Source: Atrina japonica (Eukaryota > Mollusca > Bivalvia > Pterioida > Pinnidae). Taken from it: 64,000 nucleotides of DNA. Positions 43,016 to 55,322 of the stretch are shown here, piece after piece (the first letter of the stretch is position 1; each line of letters opens with the position of its first letter). The stretch covers positions 1-64,000 of the forward strand of contig BROG01000630.1 in the NCBI GenBank assembly GCA_030159075.1. The letters run 5' to 3'. The position numbers were made by a program, and so were the translations under genes. Under the pieces are notes generated by a model, which saw nothing but the letters and a program-made list of their open reading frames with translations, had not been told where the DNA came from and made no database searches.

Positions 43016-44260
43016 GTTGCAAACATTTGCTGTGTTTAACGCGAATGTTAATATTTTGTTACAGGTTTGCTGTTCAGTTGATATTGATGCTTACTTGGTG
43101 ATATTTTGGTCTGGATGTTCCTGGGGGTCTAGCATTCATCTTGTGAAAGATGATTGGGAATATCCATATGGAAAAATAACCGGGTTTTTTTTAACAAAAA
43201 TTTGCTGTGTTTAACCTCAATGTAAAGTTTTTATTACAGGCTTGCTTTTCAGTTGATATAAGGGGTGGGGTGGTTAGCATTGATAATTGGGAAGATTTTT
43301 GGGATTTTTTTAATTTTTTTAATTTCTATGTTTTTGGACTTACTGTTTCTTGCTTAAATTTAGTGTGTTCAAATCAATTTTAAGTTTTTATTACCGGTAG
43401 GGTCTTGGTTAATGATACTGTTAGGTTGCTGATAATTTGGATGGAGTTTCCATAAAGTTACCCAGTAGAACATCAGTGCTTATTGATGTGCATTGAGGTC
43501 TGCTTTGGGGGATGAAATTTAGCCTGAATGTTCCTTGGGGGTCTAGCATGGATGTCGTGAAGTTTAATTTGGAATATCTTTTTTTTTAACGTTGTTTTAC
43601 ATAATTTTTGTAGTTGTTTTTTTTTTTTTTTTTTTTTTTTTTTCCCAAAAATTTGCTGTGTTTAGCTCCAGTGTTAAGTTTTTGTTACAGGCTTGCTGTT
43701 CAGTTGATACTGGCGCCAGCTTGGTGATATTTGGTCTGGATGTTCGTGGGGATCTAATTTCTATTGAATCCCACCTCCGCGGAAGCATGACATCGACGTT
43801 TCAATCGAAATTACTATGCATCTAGCATTGATGTTGTGAAGGATTATTGGGAATATTTTTTGTTCTTTTTTCTTTATAGTAAACTATTTGGACTTCTGTT
43901 TTGTTTTTGTTTTGTTTTTGTTTTGTTTTGTTTTTTTTTTTTTTTGGGGGGGGTTGCAAAGATTTGCTGTGTTCAGATCGATGTTGAATCTTTGTTACAG
44001 GTTTGCTGTTCAGTTGATATTGGTGCTAGCTTGGTGAAATTCGGTCTGGGTGATTTGGGGGTGGGGGTAGCATTGATGTTAAGAAATTTGATTGGGAATA
44101 TTTTGGGGATTTTTTTGAAATTTTTATGTTTTTGGACTTACTGTTTCTTGCAAAAAATTGCTGTGTTCAGATCATTGTTAAGTTTGCATTAGGGTCTTGG
44201 TTCTTGGTTAATGATAGTGTTAGGTTGCTGATAATTTGGATGGAGATTCCATTAGGGTAG
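42860..44260. repeat. Degenerate tandem repeat with ~790-bp higher-order duplication
   Basis: GCTTGCTGTTCAGTTGATAT recurs near 42877, 43066, 43233, 43691 and 44001, each preceded by TTGTTACAGG-like text and mostly followed by GGTCTGGATGTTC and long T runs. A longer block with AGGTTGCTGATAATTTGGAT and ACATCAGTGCTTATTGA occurs at about 43400 and 44195. Confidence 0.8.
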
Positions 44261-44344
44261 AACATCAGTGCTTATTGAAGTGCAAAGTCGTCTTTGGGTG
44301 GTATATGCCTCACCCCCTTATTTTTTTTTTTTTCTTTTATGTAT

Positions 44345-44506
44345 TTCAGTCTTGAAAACCATTCACAAATCTACCCCTAAACCATATATATTCTTGTTTG
44401 TTATGGGTAGACACATTTATTGGTGTATGATAGGGTCCTTCCCCACCCCCACCCCCAGAATATACATTTTTACTTATAACTTAACGTTCACAGCCCCACC
44501 CTTAAA

Positions 44507-44585
<79 letters not shown>

Positions 44586-44800
44586 ATTGTTATATGAAAA
44601 CACAATCAGTGGTGTAGGTGGGGATGCTGCTCCACCCCCTGAAATATATATTTTTACTTGTAACTTAAAATCCTTTCATAGCCCCACTCTTAAACCATAT
44701 ATATTATTGACTGTTTATGGGAGACAGATCTAGTGGTGCATATAGGCGTCCTGACCCGCCCATGGAATATATATATATATATTAACTTATAACTTGAAAT
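44345..44800. repeat. ~150-bp tandem repeat with (TA)n run
   Basis: Three copies of a unit with CCACCCC, ATATACATTTTTACTTATAA and CCCCACCCTTAAACCATATA; the second contains a long TA run (44512-44581). Confidence 0.75.
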
Positions 44801-44903
44801 ACATTCACATCCCTAATCCTACACTTATTTATACTTTGCTACATTTAATGCCAAAGCAGGGACCAGCGAGACATGTAATTATGTGTAATTCTTGTTTTCA
44901 TTA

Positions 44904-45090
44904 CTGGTCAGAGACCAGTAGCCGGCTAAGTCCAGTACCCGGCTATGGTGTGATTTGGTCTTTAATATCTATCATAACAGTATTTTTTTCTTCTGTTTGA
45001 GAAAAAAGTTCATCATCTTTAAAAATCTAAACAATAATATGTTTTGAATAGCCGAAATCATACAATAGCCGGCTACTGGTCCCTGACCAG
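44904..45090. repeat. Inverted repeat with 25-bp arms
   Basis: 44904-44928 and 45066-45090 are reverse complements with one mismatch (core CCAGTAGCCGGCTA), 137 bases apart. Probably a small foldback element. Confidence 0.75.
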
Positions 45091-46130
45091 CAGATCTATA
45101 TATAAAGACATTTATATGTCATAATTCAGTGGAAGATTTAAGGGGAGACTTAAAGGGCATACACCCCCTCCCATTGGACGCCAAAATATAGATGTATCAT
45201 GTGTGTACAGTAAAAATAAACTCAGAAGCCCAGAATATGACAATAAAATGTTTAAAACCTATATATTTTTAAATAAAAAGTTGAAAAATTTATAAATATG
45301 AAATACCAAAATTCCCGCACCTCGCTTCGCGAAAACAATTCTATACTCTTCCTTTCCTCTAACTTTAAATAAAAAATCCACCCTAGCTTTGTCTGTATAT
45401 TTTGAATTTCATCGCATTTAACTATGCTTTGTTCTATTTCATTTTCTATTTAAATTGTTTGCCCTATATATCAGTATTACGTTTTCTCAACATGTATGAA
45501 CAGGGTTCAACATTAAGGTTTGTCTGGTTGTCCGGGACAAGTCCATTTTGCATTCGGACAAGTAGATGTTGCTTCTCTTTTGTCCGAAAGGACAAGTAAA
45601 ATTGCCGAAGACAAAAATTAATTTAATAAAGATTGTTTTAAACACAAAATAACATCTTTGAATGTTACACCTGATTTTCGGAAAAGTAATTTTTGCATTC
45701 GGCCGAGTAGATTTAAACACTACTTGTACTGCGGGACAAGTGCAAATTTTCATTATTGTAAACACCTGATGAATATGACAATTTATTTGTATTAAACATA
45801 ATTTGCACTGTATCAAAATGTATATGTTTTTCCATTGTGTTATCAGCTAGAGAGATGAAAATCTAATCATCAATGAATTCCAATTGTTTACACTGAATGA
45901 ACGCACCATTTTCACACCTACCACCCCCCCCTCGCCAAGTCCGAAAAGAAAAAAGATAACAAAAATCTTTGACATTTCCTTGATCCGTCCCTGTATTTGA
46001 GAACAACAAAGTCTGATTGAAAATTTACTACAACTGTCTCCATCTATTTTTGTGTTTGGACACAAATCAAATACCAGAATTTGAATTTTGACTAGTGCTT
46101 TATGCCTCAAAATCAAATGGTTGTCCCCTA

Positions 46131-47344
46131 AGTCGATTGGGGTGTCCTAGCTCTTTATTCCAATACAAATACTGTAACTCTGCTCTCTCATAGATTACCC
46201 GATAGAGATATAATATGCAATCTCTTCCATAGCCGGAGTTGTCAGGACCGACAACTCTGTATGACATTGTATGAAATGTTCACTTTTTATACCAAGGGTT
46301 ATACCAAACAAGAGGCCCATTTGTGTCACGTCGTTCACCTGAACTGAGTCGGCATATTACAAATATAGTGTTACATAGCATAAAGACCACCTCACATTTA
46401 AGACGATAAATATTCAGTCTCTTCTTAACAAATATGAAGTAAATCATGAATGATGAATAAATGGGGAGAAAATCAAAGAAATCATATAAAAATGAATGAA
46501 AATTACAAAGTCTAAAAAGACGTCCAAAACGCGTCAAAAATTTATTTTCCGATTTCTACTAAATTGACAAACTTTAATCATACAACTATGTAAATCACTC
46601 AAATGCAATTAGTTTTTTAATCCATGCAATAGTTCTGGAGAAGAAGGTTTTCATATAGGGGTACCCCTTGGGGTCTATTTTGCCCCACCCTGGATCTACC
46701 CCTTAGCTGATCTGACTGAAATGAACAAACTTAGAAGAGAACCTCGAGTACTTGCTTCCTATTAAGTTTCATCAAAATCCCTTCAGCGATTTGGAAAAAA
46801 TGTGAAAAGTTAACCCCCTTCTTTTATAAAGTCTTAAATAATTTTAAAAGAATAATAAATGTCATCAAAATTCTTTAAGGAAACCATTCATCTATCTAAT
46901 TACAGGTAAAACGCATAAAATGAATGCATAATAATGAATAAATGGGAAGAAAATCAAAGAAATCATATAAAAATGAATGAAAATTACAAAGTCTAAAAAA
47001 CGCGTTAAAAATTTATTTTCGGATTTGTACGAAATTAACAAACTTGAATCATACATCTATGTAGATCACTCAGATGCCATTAGTTTTTTAATCCATGCAG
47101 TGGTTCTGGAGGAGAAGATTTTAAAAGAGGGGTACCCATTGAAGTTTTTCGCCCCACCCTTGATCCACCTCTTAGCCGATCTGGCCGAAATGATCAAACG
47201 TGTTAGAGAACCTTGAGTACTTGCTTCTTATAAAGTTACATCAAAATCCCTTCAGCGGTTTTGGAGAAGAAGTCGAAAATGTGAAAAGTTAACGGACAGA
47301 CAGACAGACAACGGACAAAAAGTTATCAGAAAAGGTAAATATGA
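46131..47344. repeat. ~480-bp tandem duplication, no gene
   Basis: The stretch from 46452 (TGAATAAATGGGGAGAAAAT) to about 46815 is repeated from 46933 to about 47290 with roughly one change in ten bases. A 79-codon frame in the second copy is not open in the first and is not a gene. Confidence 0.75.
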
Positions 47345-47573
47345 GGGCCTAAGTGACCGAGTGATTAAAGCTTCAAAACCCCCATATCTGATCAGCGTTG
47401 GTTCGAGCTCCGCTGGGTCCTATGCTGATTTTGTGGGGAAGTTTGTCAGTTAACTTGCGTCAGAAGGCAGGTAGTTTCTTCCCCAATTCTCTCCACAACT
47501 ATTAAAAACTGATCGCCAACATGTGACTAAAAAAATGTTTGAGTGTCGTTACATACTGATAAAACAAATGATG
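47345..47573 (+). mobile_element. tRNA-derived SINE (Ser/Leu-like head)
   Basis: CCTAAGTGACCGAGTGATTA resembles the A box of class II tRNAs and GTTGGTTCGAGCTCC the B box. The element ends near GAGTGTCGTTACATACTGAT followed by A-rich DNA. Confidence 0.6.
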
Positions 47574-47621
47574 ATAACTTGATTAATCATGTCTCCACCG
47601 ATCGGTAAAGATCCAAGTGAC

Positions 47622-47898
47622 TGCCTATGGTGGTCTAGTGGTAAAGCGTTCGACTCGCAAGTTAACGGTACCAGGTTCGATTTCCTATAAAGGACCAAAG
47701 ACTTTAATAATGGTATAGGAAGTTAAATCCATGGGTCTTTCGGGTGATATATATGAATGGGAAGGCACAGCACGTTAAATAATCCCGACTACATTAGCGT
47801 TAAGCCATAGCACAGGTCAACATTTGTGGCACTTTATCTAAAGCTGATGACATCTACATATAAGTGAAAAAATTGTGGGATGTAAAACAAACATAACT
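47622..47898 (+). mobile_element. tRNA-derived SINE (second type)
   Basis: GGTGGTCTAGTGGTAAAGCG (A box), TTCGACTCGCAAGTTAA and CCAGGTTCGATTTCC (B box) form a tRNA-like head; the body ends GATGTAAAACAAACATAACT, a usual molluscan SINE end. Confidence 0.65.
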
Positions 47899-49436
47899 GA
47901 ACTCCTTGTAAATCAGAAAAGTGAAAAGATTATAATAATGCCCCCCCCCCCCCAAAAAAAAAACAACTTATGTTTTTGTAAATTATTAAAATAATACATT
48001 TTATTATATTTTTTTTATTAAATTTATCAATTAAATATATTCTATATTTTTCATCGATATTCTTAACGGATTGAAAATACAACTCGATGCAAAGTAAATG
48101 GAAAATCCTGTATTTCATTTTTAGACATTCAAAATGATTTTAAAATTTTTGCCATTTGGGACCACATTTTTTCTTTTATTAGACGTCAGGTAACAAAACA
48201 TGGCTGGAAAATGTAATACAATATTAGACAATTGTTTTTGAATAGCATGGTTATTACATTTCGTGAGGCAGAGGCATACATATTTAATACTTGTGCTATT
48301 TACTCGTGTTAAATATGTATTCTCATGTCTCACTCGATGTAATAACCATGTTATTCAAAATCAATTGTCTAATATCCTCTATGTATTTGAAAACTCTATC
48401 AATATTATAGATAAATTAGATTTTTATTTTACATGGATTTTAGAGGTCCTGACTATTAGCATTTCCATGCGTCTAGATTGGGGATACGGTTCAAAAAGAG
48501 AAAGGGGAATAGTTATCAGCAATGACAAAAAAGATGATAACAAAAATTGTAAATAGAATTTTGATGAAATTCCGTGAATAAAATACCTATAGCACTAAAT
48601 ACTGTTATTTGTAGATATGTTAAATTTAGTCAGTCTTTAGTCTTTGTTATTAAATTAAAATGTTCAAATACTACATTTTGTTTAAAAATTTCTAATGTGA
48701 AAAATTATCTGTACGAGTTTTTCCAAGCACATGGGATTTATCAGATATTCAGAATTAGCTACCGTAAATTATTTTTTCTTATATTTTTTTTTTTAAAAAG
48801 TGTTTGAAGAAATCTTTATTTTGGGTTATATACATTTTTCATCAACGGTGAAATATATTTAGTTCCGTTAGAAACCCCCGAATGGTTTTCACTAAATATT
48901 TACACACCTTCCTAAACTTGTACTTTACTGTAGTCAAAAAGTGCTTGATTTAAATGCCACTTTTGGGATACAAAATAAAGTAGCGTATTTAATTCGACAT
49001 TTTTAAAGTAAAATTCAAATTTCCGGCATGACAGTTCGTTTTCTTTGAATGTTTATCACAAATTTGTTGAATTCATATAGCATTGAATACTGTTCTATCA
49101 AGCCCTGACAACAGCGCGTGCAGTTGACTGGCGTGTCAAACCGACCAATCAGGATCGCTTGTTGCATAAAGCAGACAAAAAAACTCAGGTAAATTATGAT
49201 AATTACCTATAAGTACCACAGCGGTCAGATGATTGCCTTTCAAAACAATTGTTACTTGACGAGTGGCTTGGTCAAATCTCTGATGTAGGTAGAAACTACC
49301 TGAATAATTTTTAAAAATTGTCATTGAGAACTCCCGTGGTGGTTTTGACGGAAATTTTGCGATTGGATACATCACGAGTAAAGTAAATTTTGATGCAATT
49401 TTCGATCAGTGAGAAGTTGAGAGACAACATTTAATA
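47899..49436. other. No gene seen; contains a long hairpin
   Basis: AT-rich DNA with a C run at 47941-47953 and the hairpin described at 48222-48374. The last few hundred bases before the T-box start may contain its promoter; CCAAT occurs at 49144, without other clear elements. Confidence 0.4.
48222..48374. repeat. Long hairpin, 69-bp arms
   Basis: 48222-48290 and 48306-48374 are reverse complements with about one mismatch in five, around a 15-base loop; both arms contain TATTAGACAATTG outermost and ACATATTTAA near the loop. Likely a foldback element. Confidence 0.75.
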
Positions 49437-49569
49437 ACTTGCCAAAAGAAGTGTAAACAGTTCCATAGTTACTTGCTGCAAGTGTGATATAGGATATTTA
49501 CACCCTATTGATATCAAATGCAAAGGTGAAAATAACAGAGACGACAAATATTTTTGTGAAAAATTACTC

Positions 49570-50240
49570 GTGAAAACTATGCTTAGAGTGGAATCTATTA
49601 GCACATCTATGGCAAATGTCAATAGTTTCCCGGCGTACGAAGACGACAGGCGTGAGTCCAGATATGCAACCCAAACTGAAAACTACCTTGAGCATGATGG
49701 GTCGTGTACATTGACAAATATTAAGCCATATTATTGTGCTAATTACTTAACACCAAATACACAAAAGACAAATGATGGACTTTATCATCTCTCACCAGAA
49801 ACTCAGACGAGTGATAAAAGTTATGAGGATTCGGACTCACCTAGTGAATCCGGGGGATATTCGTCTCCCGGTAGTGGAAATAGCTATACATGTTTGCAGC
49901 CTGTTGCACCACATGACATGGGCTATGAAAACTACCACATGCAGTACCAACAGAACGAGAATTACAACGAGTACCAAGTGCAACGCTCCCAAATGGATCC
50001 GGGAGTACAGTATTACGGGAACGGATACAGTCAGCCGATCCATGAACAAATTGCCCCAAATCATCAAACATTGTCATCACCGACTGTCCGTGAGGATACC
50101 CCACATTACAACGTTACGGGTCAACCAACCACGTCTTCGCGGTTTTTGTCCGACAAAGCATGCATATTTTTATGCAACAGAGAGCTATGGTTGAAATTTC
50201 ATAACCACGTGACTGAAATGATCATCACAAAGCAAGGAAG
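49570..50240 (+). CDS. tbr: T-box transcription factor, T-brain/Eomesodermin class, exon 1
   Basis: Codes for the N-terminal 223 residues plus two bases. The first ATG ([18 protein letters not shown]) is the first in a frame open from about 49440. Residues 1-190 are polar, Ser/Tyr/Gln-rich ([33 protein letters not shown]), typical of an unstructured activation region. The T-box starts near residue 194 with [20 protein letters not shown] followed by ITKQGR, the text of the Tbr/Eomes/Tbx21 group rather than Brachyury or Tbx2/3/4/5. The exon ends at a GTACGA donor after the second base of an Arg codon. In animals these factors act in the nucleus in mesoderm/endoderm, brain or immune cell fate; roles in this species are unknown. 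Confidence 0.88.
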
Positions 50241-50454
50241 GTACGAAATATAAAATTATGATTTCAATTTATTTTGTATTTAATCAGCGATATATAAAGC
50301 TTAGCTTTTTATATCGCTGTTTTGATTAAACAAATTTCATGCCCCGGCCTTAAAGGTTCGTAGTGGGCATCTAGTGTTTGAATCCTCCGTCTGTCTGTTT
50401 GTGTGTCTTTTTGTCTGTCTGTCCGTAATTCCGTCCCACTAGAAATTTATTGGG

Positions 50455-50490
<36 letters not shown>

Positions 50491-50639
50491 GTTCTGTTTA
50501 AGAATATTTTGTATTTCCCGTTTTGATTACGGATATCTCGAAGGTTCCGAAACTGTGTAGTGATGGATATTACGTAAGGTGCAATCAGTGGAAAATAGCA
50601 ACGAAAATTTACTTATAAATCTATTTTTCAAATATGATA

Positions 50640-50644
50640 TGATA

Positions 50645-50734
<90 letters not shown>

Positions 50735-50737
50735 TAT
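50640..50737. repeat. (TA)n microsatellite
   Basis: About 45 TA units with one GA interruption near the end. Confidence 0.97.
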
Positions 50738-50873
50738 ATATATATACTTTATTCAAACTCTTAACTTGACAAACAATCTAATATAATTGAAGCAACATGG
50801 GTAAAATTTAAGCAGATAACGTGATCAATTCTTTGGCTTACTTATATTTAATTTATATTAGGACGGATCCCGA

Positions 50874-50959
50874 CATCGTCGTAAAACCACGGTCCGGAAT
50901 CGCTATTCTCTTTCCCAGGAAAGAGCATAGCGAATCCGGACCGTAGTTTTACAACGATG
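50874..50959. repeat. Near-perfect hairpin, 41-bp arms, in T-box intron 1
   Basis: 50874-50914 and 50919-50959 pair with four mismatches around the loop CCAG; core ACGGTCCGGAATCGCTAT. It is rich in G+C compared with its surroundings. It may be a minimal foldback element or the source of a hairpin RNA. Confidence 0.85.
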
Positions 50960-52089
50960 GGGTACTGAGAGATAATTAAATGAGTTATAAAAAAATATAT
51001 ATAGAATTTTTGTCAATGTAAGATACCCAGACGTAATCTTTCCTTAAAAATTAACTCTCAGATTTCGATAAATCTCGAAAAATACTAGTAATTTGCAACT
51101 GAACACTGAACGAAGACTAAAATTCATCAGTACTGATATAAAACTAGTGAATTTTTGGCTAGAAATTTTCTTTAGCCGACCCCATCTTTTACATTGTCTA
51201 AGATCCACTACTATATATAACCAGTTATGAACATTTGGTTTAAGTTATATTAAAATTTAGCAGATTTTTTTCCATCTTACATATTTCTGTTAAATTGATA
51301 AATGTCGATCACCGCGATATTTTGAATTCATAAATCTATATGCAATACATAGATGATATATATATATTTAATTTTACAACCAAATTCGGAGGTGTTAATT
51401 TTGCGAAAAACACAAACAATAGTAGAAGCTTACTATCTGTATCACGCTATCACGCTACAAGGGTATGGTTGGAATATATGGTATTACCAGGATTCTGCAA
51501 CGGACCACACCTATTTGACCTCCACCTCCGAAGTTTCCTTCACTGTATTTTTTTCGGTTACAGTTCTTTCACAGATTTTTGTGTTTTGGGACAAAATAGT
51601 ATTTTCATATATGATATTCGATTATAATTAGGTCTAACAGAGACAAATAGGCCAGTGGGTCGGGTGTAAAAATAACTACGATCTTGTAATGCAACAGCTA
51701 ATACTATTATCAAGTTGACTTTGTAAACACATGTCACTATAATAGATAAATGAAGATATTTTCGCGTAAACTTTAGTTAACGTTTATGAGTTTACCAAAT
51801 AACAAAAAAAAAAAAAAACAATACTTTAAGTCAACATTTACTCACAATTTTGTAAATCGACTTTTTTCTTCACCGGTTTTGTCCTTTACTAATTTTTAAT
51901 TTGTCATACATTAAAGTGTACTCAACGTTAATTTTTTACAAATTAAAAATTTGTATATATTGTCCTGTACTCAATTTTAATTTATTACGAATTAAAAATT
52001 AGTATAGGACAGTTTTATGAAAAGAACGTCTGAAACGCTAAGAGCTTTTTTTGTTCTATATATAATTTACACCTTTATATAAGCAATAT

Positions 52090-52290
52090 CTTTTTCTTTA
52101 TCTTTTCTTTTTTTCTTTTTTTTTTTTTTTTTCCTTTTCTTTTTTTCTACTTTCTTAATTTTTTTTCTATATCTTATTTACTACTTTCCCTTTTTATCTT
52201 TCTTTTTTCTTAATATTTTATTTTTTTCTTTTTTTCTTTATTTCCTTTTTCTTTTTTTATTTTTTTCTTTTTTTTTTTGTTTTTTCACTG
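52090..52290. repeat. Pyrimidine-rich tract
   Basis: About 200 bases of T with scattered C and few purines. On the same strand it would form a long T/C run in the T-box pre-mRNA. The following 52330-52420 and 52490-52565 share ATTTTGTTTATG and TTGAAATAAAATATGTT, perhaps duplicated LINE 3' ends. Confidence 0.7.
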
Positions 52291-52910
52291 ACTAAGTAAA
52301 TATTGTACATTTTGTACGGAGAGGAATTTATATAAGCAATATGCTTGTTTTCCAATCCCATGTATTTTGTTTATGAAATGTCAATGATTGAAATTGAAAT
52401 AAAATATGTTTAAACCAAACGCTAAGAGCTCTTGATTGGGGAGACCATTTTCATAACAGTGCAATAAATGGTAACTTCAGAAAATAGAATTGTTTTCCTC
52501 CCCAAGTCTATATTTTGTTTGTTTATGCCATGTCACTAATTGAAATAAAATATGTTCAAACCAAAATACTCCTCCCCCCACTCAAAAAAAAAAAATACAA
52601 AAATCTCATTCAAATTCGGTGATAAAGCAGAAACATTTTGATATTTATAAACTGTAAGATCGCCATTAGGCCACGACAATTTTTTTTATCAATGATTACA
52701 TCACTCGCCTCAATTTTTTCCTTTTAAAATCCGAAGAACGAATCAAAATTAATTTGGCATGACCCATGCGATTTGTGTATGTAGATAATTGAGTGTAAAT
52801 GATGTTTAACGGAATTGATAATAAGATACAGATGGAATTGTAACACCCTTTCGAAATATTGATTCACATATTCAAATTCACATATACACGTGTTTTATTT
52901 CTTTACAATG

Positions 52911-53110
52911 TACCCTGGCATCGTGGTATATTGGGAGAATGTTCAACAAGCAAAAGCGAAGTTTTAGGTTCGAGTCGGACCTAAACACACAAATAGTCAT
53001 TGCCCTTTTGCTAAGCACGTACAGTAAACTCAGGCTGGACATAGAGTATTTGAGGATTAAGTATATTGTACTGACTGTACCTGGTAGGGATGGTCCAAAT
53101 GTCAACATCG
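52911..53110 (+). mobile_element. Decayed tRNA-derived SINE
   Basis: CATCGTGGTATATTGGGAGA and TTTTAGGTTCGAGTCGGACC resemble degenerate A and B boxes; TTGCCCTTTTGCTAAGCACG further on resembles SINE bodies. No clear 3' end. Confidence 0.35.
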
Positions 53111-53263
53111 TTTGAGTAACATATTCATGTCTATTTAAAAGTTTAAATATTCTAAAGGGCTAAATTAATGAAATCATCTGCAGAAATTATATATTGTGAG
53201 AGCTTTGCAAAATAATCCGCCATTGTTTAAACTTGAAATGTCTATCTATTGTTTCAGTTACTG

Positions 53264-53338
53264 TACCATGTTTTCACTTTTTATATACCAGGGTTGGAGG
53301 TAAAAACCCCTGGTAAATCAAAAAGTGAGAACATGTTA
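53264..53338. repeat. Small foldback element
   Basis: CATGTTTTCACTTTTTATAT..CCAGGG pairs with CCCTGG..ATCAAAAAGTGAGAACATG. Single arms of the same sequence occur at 55511 and 57212, so it is a dispersed family. Confidence 0.65.
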
Positions 53339-54231
53339 ATTATATAAATGTGATTAGTTCAAAAACATTCGGTATCAGCACTTGCGGTGTAAATTGTCTC
53401 CCTTGATTGCTCTAAGTTCTGTATTCGTACTCAAATAATAACTCTTCACTTTACCTAATTGAACTTTTTCGGGCAAATTATAAGTCTTTTTGGATATTGC
53501 GAAAATAAAACAATCTGTGAAATCCTTGTATAAAATACCCGTTCCTTTTAATTGTTGTATAAAGAATGTAGAATATATGTTTTTTCTTAGAAAATCACGT
53601 GCACGTGCCCTGTTAATTAGGAAAAGTCAATTATATAGTTATTTCAACAATAATTCTTTTCAAAACTATTTATTCGCCATTTACCGAGGTATTATTGTAA
53701 AAGATTTGAATTGAATACATTACATCGATCTTTTACGAAAGCTTATAATTAACGACCTTTTTATTTTACGCATTTTCAAGCGTATCAATCTTGCTTCATT
53801 ATTTATATCAATTATTCTGATGGTCCAGTAGTGTAAATAATTGTATAGACCACAATAGGTCCAATATCAATGTGACAATTTCATTACCGCTGTAATACCT
53901 GTGCCGCTTTCATCATTATTCTTAAACACTTTCGTAAATATTATAAATGTTTTTACATTCATTTCTACGATAAACAAAAATCACAAAATTTTTATATATG
54001 AAAATACAAACTAGCACATCAGTTCATTGTTACTTAAGTACGCTTATAAATGATAATTTTTGGATATGGCGTTTTGTTTGTACAATATCTTAATATGTAC
54101 ACAACAATTAAAGCTAAACGAAACTGACCGATAGATAGATAGATATTATCGAATTTTTAATACAGACATATTACACGCTTTCTTGGATGAATTGTTTGGA
54201 TATTTTCTAAATTCGGTCATAAATTAAACTG

Positions 54232-54234
<3 letters not shown>

Positions 54235-54270
<36 letters not shown>
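54235..54270. repeat. (GA)n microsatellite
   Basis: About 16 GA units in the T-box intron, near a short (GATA)n. Confidence 0.95.
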
Positions 54271-54272
<2 letters not shown>

Positions 54273-55230
54273 CATACAGCAAAACATACGATTTAGATCT
54301 ACCATTTCAAATCTTTAGGTGCTTTACAAAACACACTAATTGCTTTTTTCAAATCAATAAACTTTTATTCTAAATGTTTGTAAAGTATTGATATAATAGA
54401 ATTGGACTAAACATTTTTAAAAGAACATTCCGTAAAATAACTTTTGTTCCTTTCCAGAAAATATAACCAAATTCGTCATGAAGCTTTGTATTAAAGGGAC
54501 ATTAACTCTATGTGTGTGTGTTAATTTGTTCCTTTTTCATACTTACAAAAAGCTATACACAGGGCATAACAATCTTTAAATTCCTATATACATGCATTTT
54601 TGGAAAATTGCTTGAGAAACCCAGGTGTAGCACCTTTTTGCAATCGATTTACTCAACGTTACTATTTGTATATGAATACTTCTGTGGATCCGACCTTATT
54701 TTCACAAAATATACATGGATATTAGTTTTTTTGTGCATGTGTATAACTCATATTTGTTACTGTACATCAAGTACAAGGAGTAAAATAAGAGAAAATCAAA
54801 ATTATTATTTTTGTAAATACAGCTAATGGCCCTTTAATTATATATAGGATACCGGTCGTATGTTTGTATGTAAGTCGTTAACTAGTTACAGTAGCAATGT
54901 AAAAAGTATATATCCTTTTAAATCTATGCAAGTTTACAAATTTTAAAAATCTCAAAACCCAAAGTAAATGGTATAGAGAAAATGAAAACATATTTACAAA
55001 CCAATTACACATTTACAAATCAATTACAAATGATAAAATTGAGAATATTTATGATACACTATTATACAATATATATGTATACTTTGTGATTTCCCAACAC
55101 AGAATTCAATATTGAAACGGTATTCAAACATGAGATAACAAGGGCGATTTCATTTCAGGGAGCCAGGGCATTTTTTTTTCGTTGATATATATGAATAAAT
55201 TGGTAATATTCTATTTATATCGTTAGACAG

Positions 55231-55320
<90 letters not shown>
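55231..55320. repeat. (TA)n microsatellite
   Basis: About 44 TA units, with shorter TA runs at 55334-55368 and 55428-55446. Confidence 0.97.

Positions 55321-55322
<2 letters not shown>

Larger units (their letters stand above)
41571..46130. mobile_element. Long DNA element (or two remnants) with ends like 23500-24320
   Basis: Left end TAAGGGGACGGCCATTTGCT and right end (reverse complement) TAGGGGACAACCATTTGATT match the inverted ends of the 23500-24320 element with a few changes. Inside, 42688-42760 matches the reverse complement of 24085-24150 (GGCTCGCTTCGCTCG, CTTCAATTTTTT, GTTACGCTCCCC). The interior is repeats with no coding gene. It may be one expanded copy or two truncated copies in opposite orientation. 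Confidence 0.5.

Noticed and set aside
46977..47216. 79-codon frame in the duplicated region
   Set aside because: Not open in the sister copy at 46480-46720 and lacks protein-like features.
47622..47690. Functional tRNA gene
   Set aside because: Stem mismatches and a long SINE body; treated as SINE head. The same holds for the heads at 47345 and 13196.
48121..48556. Two similar frames on opposite strands (TYLTRV... and TYLILV...)
   Set aside because: Their likeness is caused by the 48222-48374 hairpin.
49144..49148. CCAAT box as the T-box gene promoter
   Set aside because: A single pentamer about 425 bases before the ATG, with no TATA or initiator context; not enough to call.
51340..51631. 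Two overlapping plus-strand frames in T-box intron 1
   Set aside because: Hydrophobic, aromatic-rich text from AT-rich DNA; no family or splice support.
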